Part shown: positions 8,428 through 16,896 of the stretch, piece by piece | Position numbering within the stretch: the stretch's first letter is position 1 | Layout of the letters: every line of letters begins with the position of its first letter | NCBI GenBank assembly: GCA_934294885.1 | Contig: CAKRAK010000011.1 | Coordinates: forward strand, 24,682 to 88,681 | DNA length: 64,000 nt | Direction of reading: 5' to 3' | From: an uncultured Lachnospiraceae bacterium | Lineage (GTDB): Bacteria > Bacillota > Clostridia > Lachnospirales > Lachnospiraceae | The notes under the pieces: model-generated | The model's input: only the letters and a program-made list of their open reading frames with translations | Told to the model about the DNA's origin: nothing | The model's database searches: none | Translations under genes and position numbers: made by a program

Positions 8428-9336
8428 TCACAGCAATTTGTATTTTTTAAAAATCACCAGACAACCACCTACGATTAACAGGGACAAAAGAACGATTCCG
8501 GGATACCCGTACCGCCAATGCAGCTCCGGCATATTTTCAAAATTCATCCCATACCAGCCTACAATTAATGACAACGGCAGGAACACAGTTGTAATAACGG
8601 TAAATAATTTCATTATGTTATTCAGATTATAATCTAGCATGGCATCATGAGTTTCTCTAAGCTGAACCGTATACTCCTTCAGATAATTTACCGTTTCGCA
8701 CAATCGATTGGTATGCTGTACAAAAATCCCGAAAAGCTTTGCCGATTCCTCCGGAAGCTCATAGGTTACATTATCCTTTAAAACCTCTGCGATATCAATT
8801 AACTGCTCATAATAATTTCTGATATACATAAGCTCCTTTTTCATAGAGAGAATTTCATTAATAAAGATGGTATCCAACCCCTCCTTCATCATCCGGCTTT
8901 CCAATTCACTCATATGAAATTCTATGTTTTCCAACACCTTTTTATCCTGCTTGATTAAGTCATTTAAAAAATAATACAGAAAATTTTCCGGTACACTTTG
9001 CCGGCTGCTCCCCGATATCCTGTCACAGTAGTCGCAAATCCGTAAAAAACGGTTTTTTGCCTGCTCATTTTCATCCCGGACCGCCACAAAAATACATCGT
9101 TCCTTTTGAAGATAAACCCCGATCCTTTGTTTCTCTCCCGATACATTTAAAAAATCCAGCAAATCCAGCACAAAGAAAATCAGATCCGACTGAACATAGG
9201 ATGCACTTCTAAAGTTCGCCGGATTGTTTTCACATTCCTCTATCGTCCACTCCGGAATATGATACATAACGTAATCGTCCCTTAACTCATCCAGAGTGAT
9301 ATAAAATACCCTTCCATTTTTCAGTTCGTAAACCAT
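8428..9336 (-). CDS. CorA-family divalent cation transporter
   Basis: A 302-residue member of the CorA superfamily, which moves Mg2+ (sometimes Co2+ or Ni2+) across the cytoplasmic membrane as a pentamer. The diagnostic YGMNFENMPEL (GMN signature with following loop) is at residues about 265-275, flanked by two C-terminal transmembrane helices. The N-terminal two thirds form the cytoplasmic alpha/beta and long-helix funnel. Start at 9336 has GGGGAAGG upstream. Length fits the shorter Firmicute CorA-like proteins. It may also belong to a CorA subgroup with unknown cation. Confidence 0.88.
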   Translation of the reverse strand: MVYELKNGRVFYITLDELRDDYVMYHIPEWTIEECENNPANFRSASYVQSDLIFFVLDLLDFLNVSGEKQRIGVYLQKERCIFVAVRDENEQAKNRFLRICDYCDRISGSSRQSVPENFLYYFLNDLIKQDKKVLENIEFHMSELESRMMKEGLDTIFINEILSMKKELMYIRNYYEQLIDIAEVLKDNVTYELPEESAKLFGIFVQHTNRLCETVNYLKEYTVQLRETHDAMLDYNLNNIMKLFTVITTVFLPLSLIVGWYGMNFENMPELHWRYGYPGIVLLSLLIVGGCLVIFKKYKLL

Positions 9337-9523
9337 TTTGATTCCTTCCCCTCATGATTTCATTAATTACTATCAGGTAATCGCCGGTAGGATGATAACC
9401 CGGACGCTTTCTTCCAATTTACTCTAAGATTCCATGGATATTTTTTCCGGATTCTGCACAATTTATTTATAAAATGCGAAAATATATGTATGATTTGGGA
9501 GATACAATCCCTTTCATCACCAT

Positions 9524-9569
9524 AAAGAAAACCCCTTTCATCAGACAAAAATATGTCGAATGAAAGGGG
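9524..9569 (-). terminator. Intrinsic terminator after the DUF1002 gene
   Basis: A 10-bp stem (9532-9541 with 9560-9569, CCCCTTTCAT type) is followed on the minus strand by TTTTCTTT. It lies 42 bp past the stop at 9611. Confidence 0.75.
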
Positions 9570-9610
9570 CTTTCTTCAAAACTCCGAATGGTCTTTAACC
9601 CATCATCTTT

Positions 9611-10516
9611 TTAGTTAAATAATCCTGAAAAGAAATCCTTTAAAGAATCAATCAGCTTCTGGAAAAATCCCTTTGCCTGTTCCTTATCGATTCCCATGTC
9701 TTCCAGTTTGTTGAATAAGTCTGTAGCCTGAGCCTTCATGCTGTCAATATTCAGATTCAATCCATCAATCTTTTTCATAAGCGCAATAATCTGCTGTTTT
9801 TCTTCATCTGTAAGAGTAACACCAACCTCTGAAGCACCTTCATCAATTACCTCGCTGATTTCCTCATCACTGTTCAAATCTCCTTCAACAACCTTTGCCT
9901 TAACAAAAGCAATTAATTTCTCAACATCCTCCGGATTTGCATCCTCTGCAATCTGGCTGGTTACAACCAATTCATTTACAGCTGTATCCATACTATTCTG
10001 AGAAATATTTTCTCCTGTTAATTCGGAGTATGCCTTCATGGCACCGACCAATGCTGCTGTACCGGTAATAGAAAATGGTCCCGCAACAATAACATCTGCA
10101 TCCTCGATTCCTGCTGTAATCAATGCGTTGGTATACATACCTGCTGTACAATAAGAGATATTCTTTGTCTCAACATTGATTCCATGTCCTTTTTCCTTTC
10201 TTACAACAATAACAGAAGAAAGGGCTCTGGAACCTATAATGCTGCTGTCTAAGTAGCTGCCCAGATAATTCTTCTCATCCTGATTGGTAATCTGACCAAC
10301 GGAATAATTTGCAAGATCCGCCTCCGTAATTCCCATCAAACCTAATACGGTAGCTTTCTCATCTGCAGTTAAGTCTGCACCGAATGATACATATACATCC
10401 TTTGGGTTTTCATCTGTTACTGCATCTGCTTTGGCACTTATGCTTGTAGCCGGCAATGTAAGTAATATTGTAAGTGTCATTAACACTGCTGTAAGCTGTT
10501 TCATTATTTTCTTCAT
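9611..10516 (-). CDS. DUF1002 domain secreted protein (YpuA-like)
   Basis: A 301-residue exported protein. It has a signal peptide (MKKIMKQLTAVLMTLTILL, cleavage near SISAKADA). Residues about 38-225 match the DUF1002 family (VSFGADLTADEKATVLGLMG; SSVIVVRKEKGHGINVETKN; ISYCTAGMYTNALITAGIED; VAGPFSITGTAALVGAMKAY). The C-terminal 80 residues are helical and amphipathic. The family is widespread in Firmicutes (Bacillus YpuA) with unknown function. AGGAGGCAGGG precedes the ATG. It stands alone with its own terminator. Confidence 0.88.
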   Translation of the reverse strand: MKKIMKQLTAVLMTLTILLTLPATSISAKADAVTDENPKDVYVSFGADLTADEKATVLGLMGITEADLANYSVGQITNQDEKNYLGSYLDSSIIGSRALSSVIVVRKEKGHGINVETKNISYCTAGMYTNALITAGIEDADVIVAGPFSITGTAALVGAMKAYSELTGENISQNSMDTAVNELVVTSQIAEDANPEDVEKLIAFVKAKVVEGDLNSDEEISEVIDEGASEVGVTLTDEEKQQIIALMKKIDGLNLNIDSMKAQATDLFNKLEDMGIDKEQAKGFFQKLIDSLKDFFSGLFN

Positions 10517-10728
10517 ATCCCTGCCTCCTTGTAAATATCATGCTTTCCGGATTCCTAATGTTTTGTCCTGTGTCACATATCAACCGACACCATCTCGAAA
10601 ATGCATAATTTACTTTCATTTCCAATGTATCATATCATTGGATATTTTCATCGTCAACCATTCATTTCTTACAAAAAAATGTCAATTCCGTCTTTTCCAA
10701 TCCGGATGTTCCATTTATGTCGGTTTCC

Positions 10729-11547
10729 TTAGTCACGTCTTCTTCCGCCACCTAAATATCTGGTTACATAGTACAAAATCTGCATAACAGATGTAACCAA
10801 AGCTGCAACATAAGTCATAGCTGCCGCAGTTAAAACCTTCTTTGCGCCCTTGTAATCATCCTCTGCAAAATGACCACTGTCCCGGATAACCGCCAATGCC
10901 CGGTTTGATGCGTCAAATTCCACCGGTAATGTCACCAGCTGGAATATTGCTACCAGAGAAAACAGCAGAATTCCTAAAAAGATAATACTTCTTCCTAATG
11001 TACCTCCACCAAAAAGGCAGCCCACCAAAATCATAATCGGTCCTACACTGGAACCAAAGTTACAAACCGGAATAATCGCATTCCTTAATTTGATGGGAGC
11101 ATACTCCTCTGCATGCTGTACCGCATGTCCCGCCTCATGGCAGGCAACACCGATGGCACCGATAGAGGTTGAATTATATACCGCACTGGATAATCGGATT
11201 ACATTATCTCTTGGATCAAAATGATCCGTTAACTCTCCTGCTACATGTTCAATCCTTACATAAGTAAGACGGTTCTGATCCAATACCATACGGGCAGCCT
11301 CTGCTCCGGTCATGCCTCTGGAATTACTGATATGGTTATATTTCTGAAAGGTAGATTTTACCTTTGCCTGAGCCCACAAACCAAGAATCAGTGCCGGCAG
11401 CATGAATATCAAATAAGAAAGATATCCATAACCGTATCCGTAGCCATATCTGTAGCCACTGTAATATCCGTCTGAATATGCCATCATAGACAATATTCCG
11501 CTTAATTTTGTTATTCCGATCGCGCCCTGTAATAAAATTCCGTTCAT
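10729..11547 (-). CDS. Zinc-dependent membrane peptidase, YugP family
   Basis: A 272-residue membrane protein with the zinc-binding HEAGH motif (GVACHEAGHAVQHAEEYAP) near residue 140, and transmembrane helices at about 38-60, 165-185, 190-215 and near the C-terminus. The start is set at ATG 11547 because GGAG is 8 bases upstream; a GTG at 11556 overlaps that site. Residues 25-40 are an unusual Gly-Tyr run (YGYGYGYGYL). The fold and motif fit the YugP neutral zinc metallopeptidase family (DUF2268-type gluzincin relatives), whose substrates are unknown. A 20-bp dyad lies just upstream at 11572-11591. Confidence 0.88.
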   Translation of the reverse strand: MNGILLQGAIGITKLSGILSMMAYSDGYYSGYRYGYGYGYGYLSYLIFMLPALILGLWAQAKVKSTFQKYNHISNSRGMTGAEAARMVLDQNRLTYVRIEHVAGELTDHFDPRDNVIRLSSAVYNSTSIGAIGVACHEAGHAVQHAEEYAPIKLRNAIIPVCNFGSSVGPIMILVGCLFGGGTLGRSIIFLGILLFSLVAIFQLVTLPVEFDASNRALAVIRDSGHFAEDDYKGAKKVLTAAAMTYVAALVTSVMQILYYVTRYLGGGRRRD

Positions 11548-11571
11548 AATTACCACTCCATTTTCAACTTC

Positions 11572-11591
11572 ATTGTAACCGTAGTTACAAT
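11572..11591. promoter_or_regulatory. Perfect dyad upstream of the YugP-like gene (candidate operator)
   Basis: ATTGTAAC-CGTA-GTTACAAT is a perfect 8-bp inverted repeat 25 bp upstream of the start at 11547, in the expected promoter/leader zone. The regulator is not known. Confidence 0.45.
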
Positions 11592-11722
11592 TCTAAAACT
11601 CTTTTCCGTAATCTTTACTATAACATAAAATATACAGGATTCCATTATTTTATGCCATCTTTATAGGTTAGTACATCATTATGTCAAAAATATGTGTCCT
11701 TTTTGTGTTTTTCAGGGAAAAT

Positions 11723-11766
11723 CCGGCATCCTGCAGGCATTTTTCCGGCATCCTGCAGGCATTTTT
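11723..11766 (+). repeat. Two tandem 22-bp repeats upstream of the CDF exporter promoter
   Basis: Two exact copies (11723-11744 and 11745-11766) of a 22-bp unit containing CATCCTGCAGGC end four bases before the -35 box at 11770. The 22-bp period is about two helical turns, so they may be operator half-sites on one DNA face (inference). Confidence 0.6.
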
Positions 11767-11769
11767 CCG

Positions 11770-11798
11770 TTGACATATGTATATACATTTGATATATT
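11770..11798 (+). promoter_or_regulatory. SigA-type promoter of the riboswitch-CDF transcript
   Basis: TTGACA (11770-11775), 17-bp spacer, TATATT (11793-11798). Predicted start near 11805, about 25 bases before the riboswitch. Confidence 0.8.
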
Positions 11799-11830
11799 GT
11801 TTGAAATACTCTTTGCACTGCATATATACA

Positions 11831-12080
11831 GTACAAACTGAGCAGGCCGAAACTTAACTTTCAGGCAAATAATGCAGGGTAAATTTTCAGTCTGCAAGAC
11901 GGAGGCATGAGCCGTAGCAGGCTACGTCGATGGATGACAACGCAGCAGATGGAAATTTACACAAGCTATTTGGCGAAATGTCAACGAGACAGTACACTAG
12001 TTTTGGAGCCGGGTCGATATCGACAGTGGATACCATCCGCGGGACAGTAGTTGCTTATACTGATTCGTGGGTGTTTTTTT
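11831..12080 (+). promoter_or_regulatory. NiCo-class (Co2+/Ni2+) riboswitch with expanded P2 and overlapping terminator
   Basis: The junction strands of the NiCo riboswitch are readable in order. ACTGAGCAGGC is at 11837-11847. P2 is CGAAACT (11848-11854) with AGTTTTG (11999-12005). GAGCCGGG is at 12006-12013, P3 hairpin TCGATATCGA at 12014-12023, P4 GTGGATACCATCCGC at 12026-12040, and GGGACAGT at 12041-12048, whose CAGT closes P1 with ACTG. A terminator, CATCCGCG (12034-12041) with CGTGGGTG (12066-12073) then seven Ts, reuses the P4 and P1 3' strands. Ligand binding would therefore block termination: an ON switch for the exporter gene, as known for czcD-linked members of this class. The P2 arm carries a 144-base insert. 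Confidence 0.75.
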
Positions 12081-12159
12081 ATACTCTTTTATCACATCCA
12101 CATCTATCAGCAGTTGCCCTAGAGCTATCAACTTATTTATCTTAAGGAGGATAACTATT

Positions 12160-13047
12160 ATGGACGATTTTCAAAAAACAGCAACCAGGGTTTCGGTTGT
12201 CAGTATTCTGGGAAACATTTTACTTTCAATTTTTAAATTGATAGCCGGCATCGTGGCTCATTCCAATGCAATGATCAGTGATGCGGTTCATTCCGGTTCG
12301 GATGTGGTCAGCAGCATCGTGGTAATCATCGGTATTCGCCTGTCTACCAAGGAATCTGACAAGGAACATCCTTACGGACATGAACGCTTAGAATGTGTTG
12401 CAGCTATTATTCTTTCCGTACTTCTTTTTATAACCGGTGGCGGTATTGGATTCACTGCACTTAAAAATATCTATACCGGAAGCTACAAAACACTGGCGGT
12501 TCCCGGCGTTTTAGCCCTTGTTGCCGCAATTATTTCTATTGTTGTGAAGGAAGCAATGTTCTGGTATACAAGATTTTACGGTAAAAAATATGATTCATCC
12601 GCTTTGATGGCAGACGCATGGCATCATCGTTCCGATGCATTATCATCTGTAGGTGCCTTAATCGGTATCGGATTTGCAATATTAGGGTATCCGATCTTTG
12701 ATTCTATCGCAAGTGTAATCATCTGCGTATTCATTATAAAAGCAGCCTATGATATATTCATGGATGCCATTGATAAAATGGTGGATCATTCCTGCGATGC
12801 AGAATTTGAGGATAAAATAAAAACAAGTGCTCTCCAAATAAAGGGTGTACTTGGTATTGATCTTTTAAAGACCAGAGTTTTCGGAAACAAGGTTTATGTC
12901 GATTTGGAAATCTGTGCCGACGGGAACATTTCATTAAATGAAAGCCATGACATTGCAGAACAGGTTCACGACGCCATCGAGCAACAATTTCCAAAGGTAA
13001 AACACATCATGGTACATGTAAATCCCCAGACACCGGAAGATATCTGA
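12160..13047 (+). CDS. Cation diffusion facilitator exporter (CzcD-like, Co/Ni/Zn)
   Basis: A 295-residue CDF family transporter, which exports divalent metals in exchange for protons. Six transmembrane helices span about residues 10-210. Metal-site residues are visible in helix 2 (SDAVHSGSDV) and helix 5 (MADAWHHRSDALSS, the HxxxD type). The C-terminal cytoplasmic domain (about 215-290) has the usual ferredoxin-like pattern with HDIAEQVHDAIE. The start was placed at 12160 because AAGGAGGATAACT precedes it; a longer upstream frame runs through the riboswitch and terminator. The leader predicts control by Co2+/Ni2+. Its stop is immediately followed by repeat element E1-A, which separates it from convergent gatD. 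Confidence 0.92.
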   Translation: MDDFQKTATRVSVVSILGNILLSIFKLIAGIVAHSNAMISDAVHSGSDVVSSIVVIIGIRLSTKESDKEHPYGHERLECVAAIILSVLLFITGGGIGFTALKNIYTGSYKTLAVPGVLALVAAIISIVVKEAMFWYTRFYGKKYDSSALMADAWHHRSDALSSVGALIGIGFAILGYPIFDSIASVIICVFIIKAAYDIFMDAIDKMVDHSCDAEFEDKIKTSALQIKGVLGIDLLKTRVFGNKVYVDLEICADGNISLNESHDIAEQVHDAIEQQFPKVKHIMVHVNPQTPEDI

Positions 13048-13050
13048 CAC

Positions 13051-13275
13051 CGTGTAAGGTACCTATTGCGAAACACTACACAGTTTTAATTAATATAAGC
13101 CCCTTCCATATGATATATAAACAGGCTCTTGTAGCACACCGGTACTTAATGAAGGAAAGCGTTAAGCGTATCCTGAATTTAGTACCGCTGTGTGCGGATG
13201 AAGCGCAAGCGTGCCTGCGTTATATATCATATGGAAGGGGCTTATAAGTTGTGTTTCGCAATGACCTGATACACG
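13051..13275 (+). repeat. Repeat element E1-A (palindromic, MITE-like)
   Basis: A complete E1 copy between convergent CDF and gatD genes. Terminal inverted repeats ATTGCGAAACAC (13065-13076) and GTGTTTCGCAAT (13251-13262) flank a long imperfect palindrome. Its arms, AAGCCCCTTCCATATGATAT and the complement, differ from other copies yet still pair. The conserved core runs from GGCTCTTGTAGCACACCGG through the GGTACTTAA/TTTAGTACC hairpin to GCGCAAGCGTGCC. It may act as a two-way terminator. Confidence 0.8.
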
Positions 13276-13277
13276 TT

Positions 13278-14015
13278 CTAGCAGCCCAACTGTTTTTGGA
13301 TGTCATTCAGTGCTGCATCCTCCATCTCATGCTCTAACGGAGGAAGTGTTTCTCCGAATTTTCTCTCGTATGCAATGGATAACAGCTCATCTGCAATCCG
13401 GGCATTTTTCGGAAGCAAAGGACCATGGGAATAGGTTGCAAATACATTCTTATATCTGGCACCTTCCGTTCCGTCTTCTCCGTTATTACCATAGCCTTTT
13501 ATAATTTTGCCCATAGGCTTTACAGCCTCTCCAAGCCATGTTTGTCCGTTATGATTTTCGAATCCTACAATCGGGAAGGTTTCCCCATTTTCTTTTTCAT
13601 ACTCATAGACAAAATTACCGATCATTCGTTTGTCAGAGGCTGTTGTATATACATCAATACCTCCAAGGAAATCCACTCTGGTTCCGTCTGCCGCCTCATA
13701 ATATTTTCCAAGCATCTGATAACCGCCACAGATTCCAAGAACAACGGTTCCTTTTTCAATCTCCCCAATCAGCCATTCTGATTTGTACTGAAACAGGTCT
13801 TTAACCAGTAATTCCTGTTCAAAGTCCTGACCACCGCCAACAAATATAATGTCATACTCCTTTGACCGGTCAATCTCCCCAAAGGACACTTTATCTACCT
13901 GACAGCCGATTCCCCGCCATGCAAGACGTTTTTCCATAGTGCGGATATTTCCATTGTCACCATATAAATTCAATATATCATAATATAAATGACATACGCT
14001 TAAACTCTTTTCCAT
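13278..14015 (-). CDS. gatD: Lipid II isoglutaminyl synthase glutaminase subunit GatD
   Basis: A 245-residue class I glutamine amidotransferase of the CobB/CobQ-like type. GatD supplies ammonia to MurT, which amidates the alpha-carboxyl of D-glutamate in lipid II. The nucleophile Cys is in VLGICGGYQMLG (about residue 95) and the catalytic His in YSHGPLLPKN (about 190). N-terminal HLYYDILNLYGDNGN matches GatD. The start at 14015 follows AGGAG. It is separated from upstream murT by 315 bp containing repeat E1-B, an unusually large gap for this gene pair. Confidence 0.92.
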   Translation of the reverse strand: MEKSLSVCHLYYDILNLYGDNGNIRTMEKRLAWRGIGCQVDKVSFGEIDRSKEYDIIFVGGGQDFEQELLVKDLFQYKSEWLIGEIEKGTVVLGICGGYQMLGKYYEAADGTRVDFLGGIDVYTTASDKRMIGNFVYEYEKENGETFPIVGFENHNGQTWLGEAVKPMGKIIKGYGNNGEDGTEGARYKNVFATYSHGPLLPKNARIADELLSIAYERKFGETLPPLEHEMEDAALNDIQKQLGC

Positions 14016-14147
14016 TGCAACTCCTCTTGTCTCCTTCTTATATAATGTAACACAACGCAATATAAAACATTCCGTAACCTACTTTATTGCCGTAGCCTAC
14101 CTTTTTGTCGCATCCTCAAATATAATAACACTTATTAATACAAAATG

Positions 14148-14320
14148 TTCCGTAAGGATTTGTGCAGAATTTAATATGATATATAAGCAGGCTCTTGTAG
14201 CACACCGGTACTTAATGAAGGAACGCGTTAAGCGTATCCTGAATTTAGTACCGCTGTGTGTGGATGAAGTGCAAGCGTGCCTGCGTTATATCTATTAAAT
14301 TCTGTACAAATCCAAGGGAA
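14148..14320 (+). repeat. Repeat element E1-B between murT and gatD
   Basis: The E1 core is intact. Its paired arms GGATTTGTGCAGAATTTAAT (from 14156) and complement (to 14313) pair well but the GCGAAACGC termini seen in other copies are absent. It fills most of the 315-bp gap between murT and gatD; I see nothing else in that gap. Confidence 0.8.
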
Positions 14321-14330
14321 ATGCCCTTTA

Positions 14331-15707
14331 TTAATGCTCATACTTCTTTAACGGAACAAACTCCGAAAGCTTATCCCGAAACTCCAGCATACAGGTATAA
14401 GACAGCACCAGAAATGTCTGCTCTCCGGCATCCTTAAGCTCCTGAATCAACTGCTTATAATCCTTTTCCACCCGGAATTTTCCGGTATCAAAATCTGCAT
14501 ATTTCAGACGAAGCTGCATATCATAAGCACGCTTTCCGGTAAAGAAGAAATGCTTTGCTCCGGCAGCAGCCTCTGTTAATCGTTCAAACTCCACATCATA
14601 AATCCATGAAATGTCTTTTCCGTCGGCATAGTTATCATTTAGTCCAAAGACAATATTTCCTTCCGGCTTTTGCTGAATCAAAAACTGCAATACCTCATTA
14701 AATCCGGCAGGATTTTTGACGAGCACAAGGTCTAATGTCGTAGCTCCAAGCTGTACCTTTTCCATTCGTCCAAAATGGGTTGTTAATGCACCAAGCACCG
14801 ATACCATTTTTTCTTCCGGCAATTGAATCAAATGGGCAATGGTGGCCGCCGCCAAAGCATTATACAGATTGTATCCGCCGGGAAGCATAACCGTTGCCGT
14901 TATCTTCTTCCCAAACACATCCATTTCCACAACCTCGGATTCCTCATGCCACTCTATTACCTTTGTTAAGCCAACATCCGGTGTCTGTCGCCTGTAACCA
15001 CATTTTTCACAATAAAATCCTCCTAAGTGACCGAAGGTACGATATTCATATTGGTATTTTGTCTTACAGTGAATACAATAAACCGCATCGGAAATATCGG
15101 AAGAACTGCCCTCATATAAGGGACCGTTTACACCAAAATAATATAATTCCTTATGAGGCAGCTCACTTAAAGAAGAAGTCAGGGAACAATCTGCATTTAA
15201 AACAAGTTTTACATTGGGAAGCTGTTCCAATGCATCCCGAATCTTTTTAACCGTAGTCAAAACCTCTCCATAACGATCCAGCTGGTCACGGAACACATTT
15301 GTTACAACTACCGTTACATCCAGTTGTCCAAAATGCCGGACAATAGATTTCATCGCTGCTTCATCACACTCCAACAATGCATAGTCCGTCTTAACCTTAC
15401 CATTCATTCCCGCTGCGCCTACAAAGGCAGATACAACACCACCTAACAGATTGGCTCCTGCATCATTACAAAACACCGTCTCTCCCTTTGCCTCTATCAT
15501 ATCCCGAATCACATGACAGGTTGTGGTTTTTCCGTTGGTTCCGGTTACGCAGATTATCTTCATATCCTTTGCCAGATGGCGGAGAATATCAGGACAGATT
15601 TTTAACACTACCTTACCCGGCAGAGAGGTTCCGCCGCTTCCCGCCAGCTTCAATATTTTTGTTGTGAATTTTCCGGCCCATACAGCCACCGTCGATTTTA
15701 CACTCAT
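14331..15707 (-). CDS. murT: Lipid II isoglutaminyl synthase ligase subunit MurT
   Basis: A 458-residue Mur ligase family enzyme. The ATP loop VTGTNGKTTTCH is at residues about 55-66. A four-Cys zinc ribbon typical of MurT follows near 205-230 (CIHCKTKYQY, later CEKCGYRR), and a C-terminal DUF1727 domain (GLNDNYADGKDISWIYDVEF; YTCMLEFRDKL) ends the protein. With GatD it amidates the peptidoglycan stem peptide in the cytoplasm. GGAG precedes the ATG at 15707. It starts 73 bp after the aldose epimerase stop and is probably in one operon with gatD. Confidence 0.94.
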   Translation of the reverse strand: MSVKSTVAVWAGKFTTKILKLAGSGGTSLPGKVVLKICPDILRHLAKDMKIICVTGTNGKTTTCHVIRDMIEAKGETVFCNDAGANLLGGVVSAFVGAAGMNGKVKTDYALLECDEAAMKSIVRHFGQLDVTVVVTNVFRDQLDRYGEVLTTVKKIRDALEQLPNVKLVLNADCSLTSSLSELPHKELYYFGVNGPLYEGSSSDISDAVYCIHCKTKYQYEYRTFGHLGGFYCEKCGYRRQTPDVGLTKVIEWHEESEVVEMDVFGKKITATVMLPGGYNLYNALAAATIAHLIQLPEEKMVSVLGALTTHFGRMEKVQLGATTLDLVLVKNPAGFNEVLQFLIQQKPEGNIVFGLNDNYADGKDISWIYDVEFERLTEAAAGAKHFFFTGKRAYDMQLRLKYADFDTGKFRVEKDYKQLIQELKDAGEQTFLVLSYTCMLEFRDKLSEFVPLKKYEH

Positions 15708-15780
15708 GTTGTACTCCTATTTTCTGTTACTGTTATTTTTAGTATATCCATTTTAAAGAAACTACACAATACTACAGGTT

Positions 15781-16653
15781 TTATATTTCAATATCATAAG
15801 ATACCGAAAATTCCTCTCCTGCCTCTAATACATGTCCGTATTCTCTCTCTTCCAAAGTTCCGGTAAATTCCTCACTGTCGCATCTTCCGTACCATGGTTC
15901 AATACAGACAAAAGGTGCATTCTTCTTTGCCGGCGACCACAATCCGAATAACGGTGCGTCAAAGGTTACAGTCAGATATGGATTGCCATCCGGCATACAT
16001 AAAGCAACCTTATGTGCCTGATTTCCCTCTATTACCAGCGCATCCTCATCAAACAAATGGGCATCAATCAAAAGCTTACCGCCATTGGTAGCCAATACAT
16101 TATCCTTCTTGTAGACAAGTCCATTCTCACTGAGCTTCGAATAAGTCAGATCTTTATCCGTATCAAAGGAGATAAAATAATCCGTCTGTTTTCCCTTTCC
16201 ATCTATAGGACACATAAATGCAGGGTGACCACCGATGGAAAAATACATCGGCTTATCATCTTCATTAATAACTCTCCACATAACAGTAAGATGATTTCCA
16301 TTGAGACGATAGCCAATCTCTAATGTAAATGCAAAGGGATATTTCTCATATGTACTGTCATCGGAATTTAAAGAAAACCAAACCTCATTGCCATCATTGG
16401 ATACAAGAGAAAATTCCATATCCCTTGCAAAGCCATGCTGACCCATAGGGTAAGCCTTTCCATCATATAAAAACTCCTTATTCTTGAGACTTCCAACAAA
16501 AGGAAACAGCACCGGAGAATTTCTTTTCCAGAACTTCTCATCTCCATTCCATAAATATTCTGCATTTGCAGCCTTCTTTATCAGGCTGCACATCTCTGCT
16601 CCAAAATGATTAACGGTAACCTTCATCACATCATTCTCAATTACTGCCTGCAT
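15781..16653 (-). CDS. Aldose 1-epimerase family protein (LacX-like)
   Basis: A 290-residue galactose mutarotase-fold protein. Motifs NHFGAEMCSLIKKA near the start, SIGGHPAFMCP (active-site His) around residue 150, and CIEPWYGRCDS near 255 fit the LacX/YphB branch of aldose epimerases, which interconvert anomers of sugars or sugar phosphates. AGGAGGAAATC precedes the ATG. No sugar operon is adjacent, so the substrate cannot be told. Upstream lies repeat E1-C and the 3' end of jetC. Confidence 0.88.
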   Translation of the reverse strand: MQAVIENDVMKVTVNHFGAEMCSLIKKAANAEYLWNGDEKFWKRNSPVLFPFVGSLKNKEFLYDGKAYPMGQHGFARDMEFSLVSNDGNEVWFSLNSDDSTYEKYPFAFTLEIGYRLNGNHLTVMWRVINEDDKPMYFSIGGHPAFMCPIDGKGKQTDYFISFDTDKDLTYSKLSENGLVYKKDNVLATNGGKLLIDAHLFDEDALVIEGNQAHKVALCMPDGNPYLTVTFDAPLFGLWSPAKKNAPFVCIEPWYGRCDSEEFTGTLEEREYGHVLEAGEEFSVSYDIEI

Positions 16654-16683
16654 CTGATTTCCTCCTTTTATATTAAATAAACA

Positions 16684-16896
16684 TAGGCAATTGCGAAACG
16701 CTCAACAACCGATATTACTTGTGCAAATTTTAATATAATATATAAGCAGGCTCTTGTAGCACACCGGTACTTAACGAGGGAAAGCGTTAGCGTATTCCGA
16801 GTTTAGTACCGCTGTGTGCGGATGAAGCGCAAGCGTGCCTGCGTTATATATATTAAATTTGTGCAAATGTATGGAAAAACCTCTGGCAAACGCCTA
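16684..16896 (+). repeat. Repeat element E1-C, overlapping the jetC stop codon
   Basis: Begins TAGGCAATTGCGAAACGC and ends GCAAACGCCTA, with the standard core between. The final CTA (16894-16896) is the reverse complement of the jetC TAG stop. The flanks TATATTAAATAAAC (16669-16682) and TATATAAAATCAAAC (16895-16909) resemble an imperfect target duplication. Confidence 0.85.

Noticed and set aside
9363..9548. Minus-strand 61-codon frame between corA and the DUF1002 gene
   Set aside because: Overlaps the terminator at 9524-9569 and has no ribosome site or family pattern.
11712..11897. Minus-strand frame over the tandem 22-bp repeats
   Set aside because: Opposes the promoter and riboswitch, no ribosome site, no recognisable protein.
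11930..12145. Plus-strand frame through the riboswitch
   Set aside because: Lies over the riboswitch and terminator and has no ribosome site; the CDF start at 12160 has a strong one.
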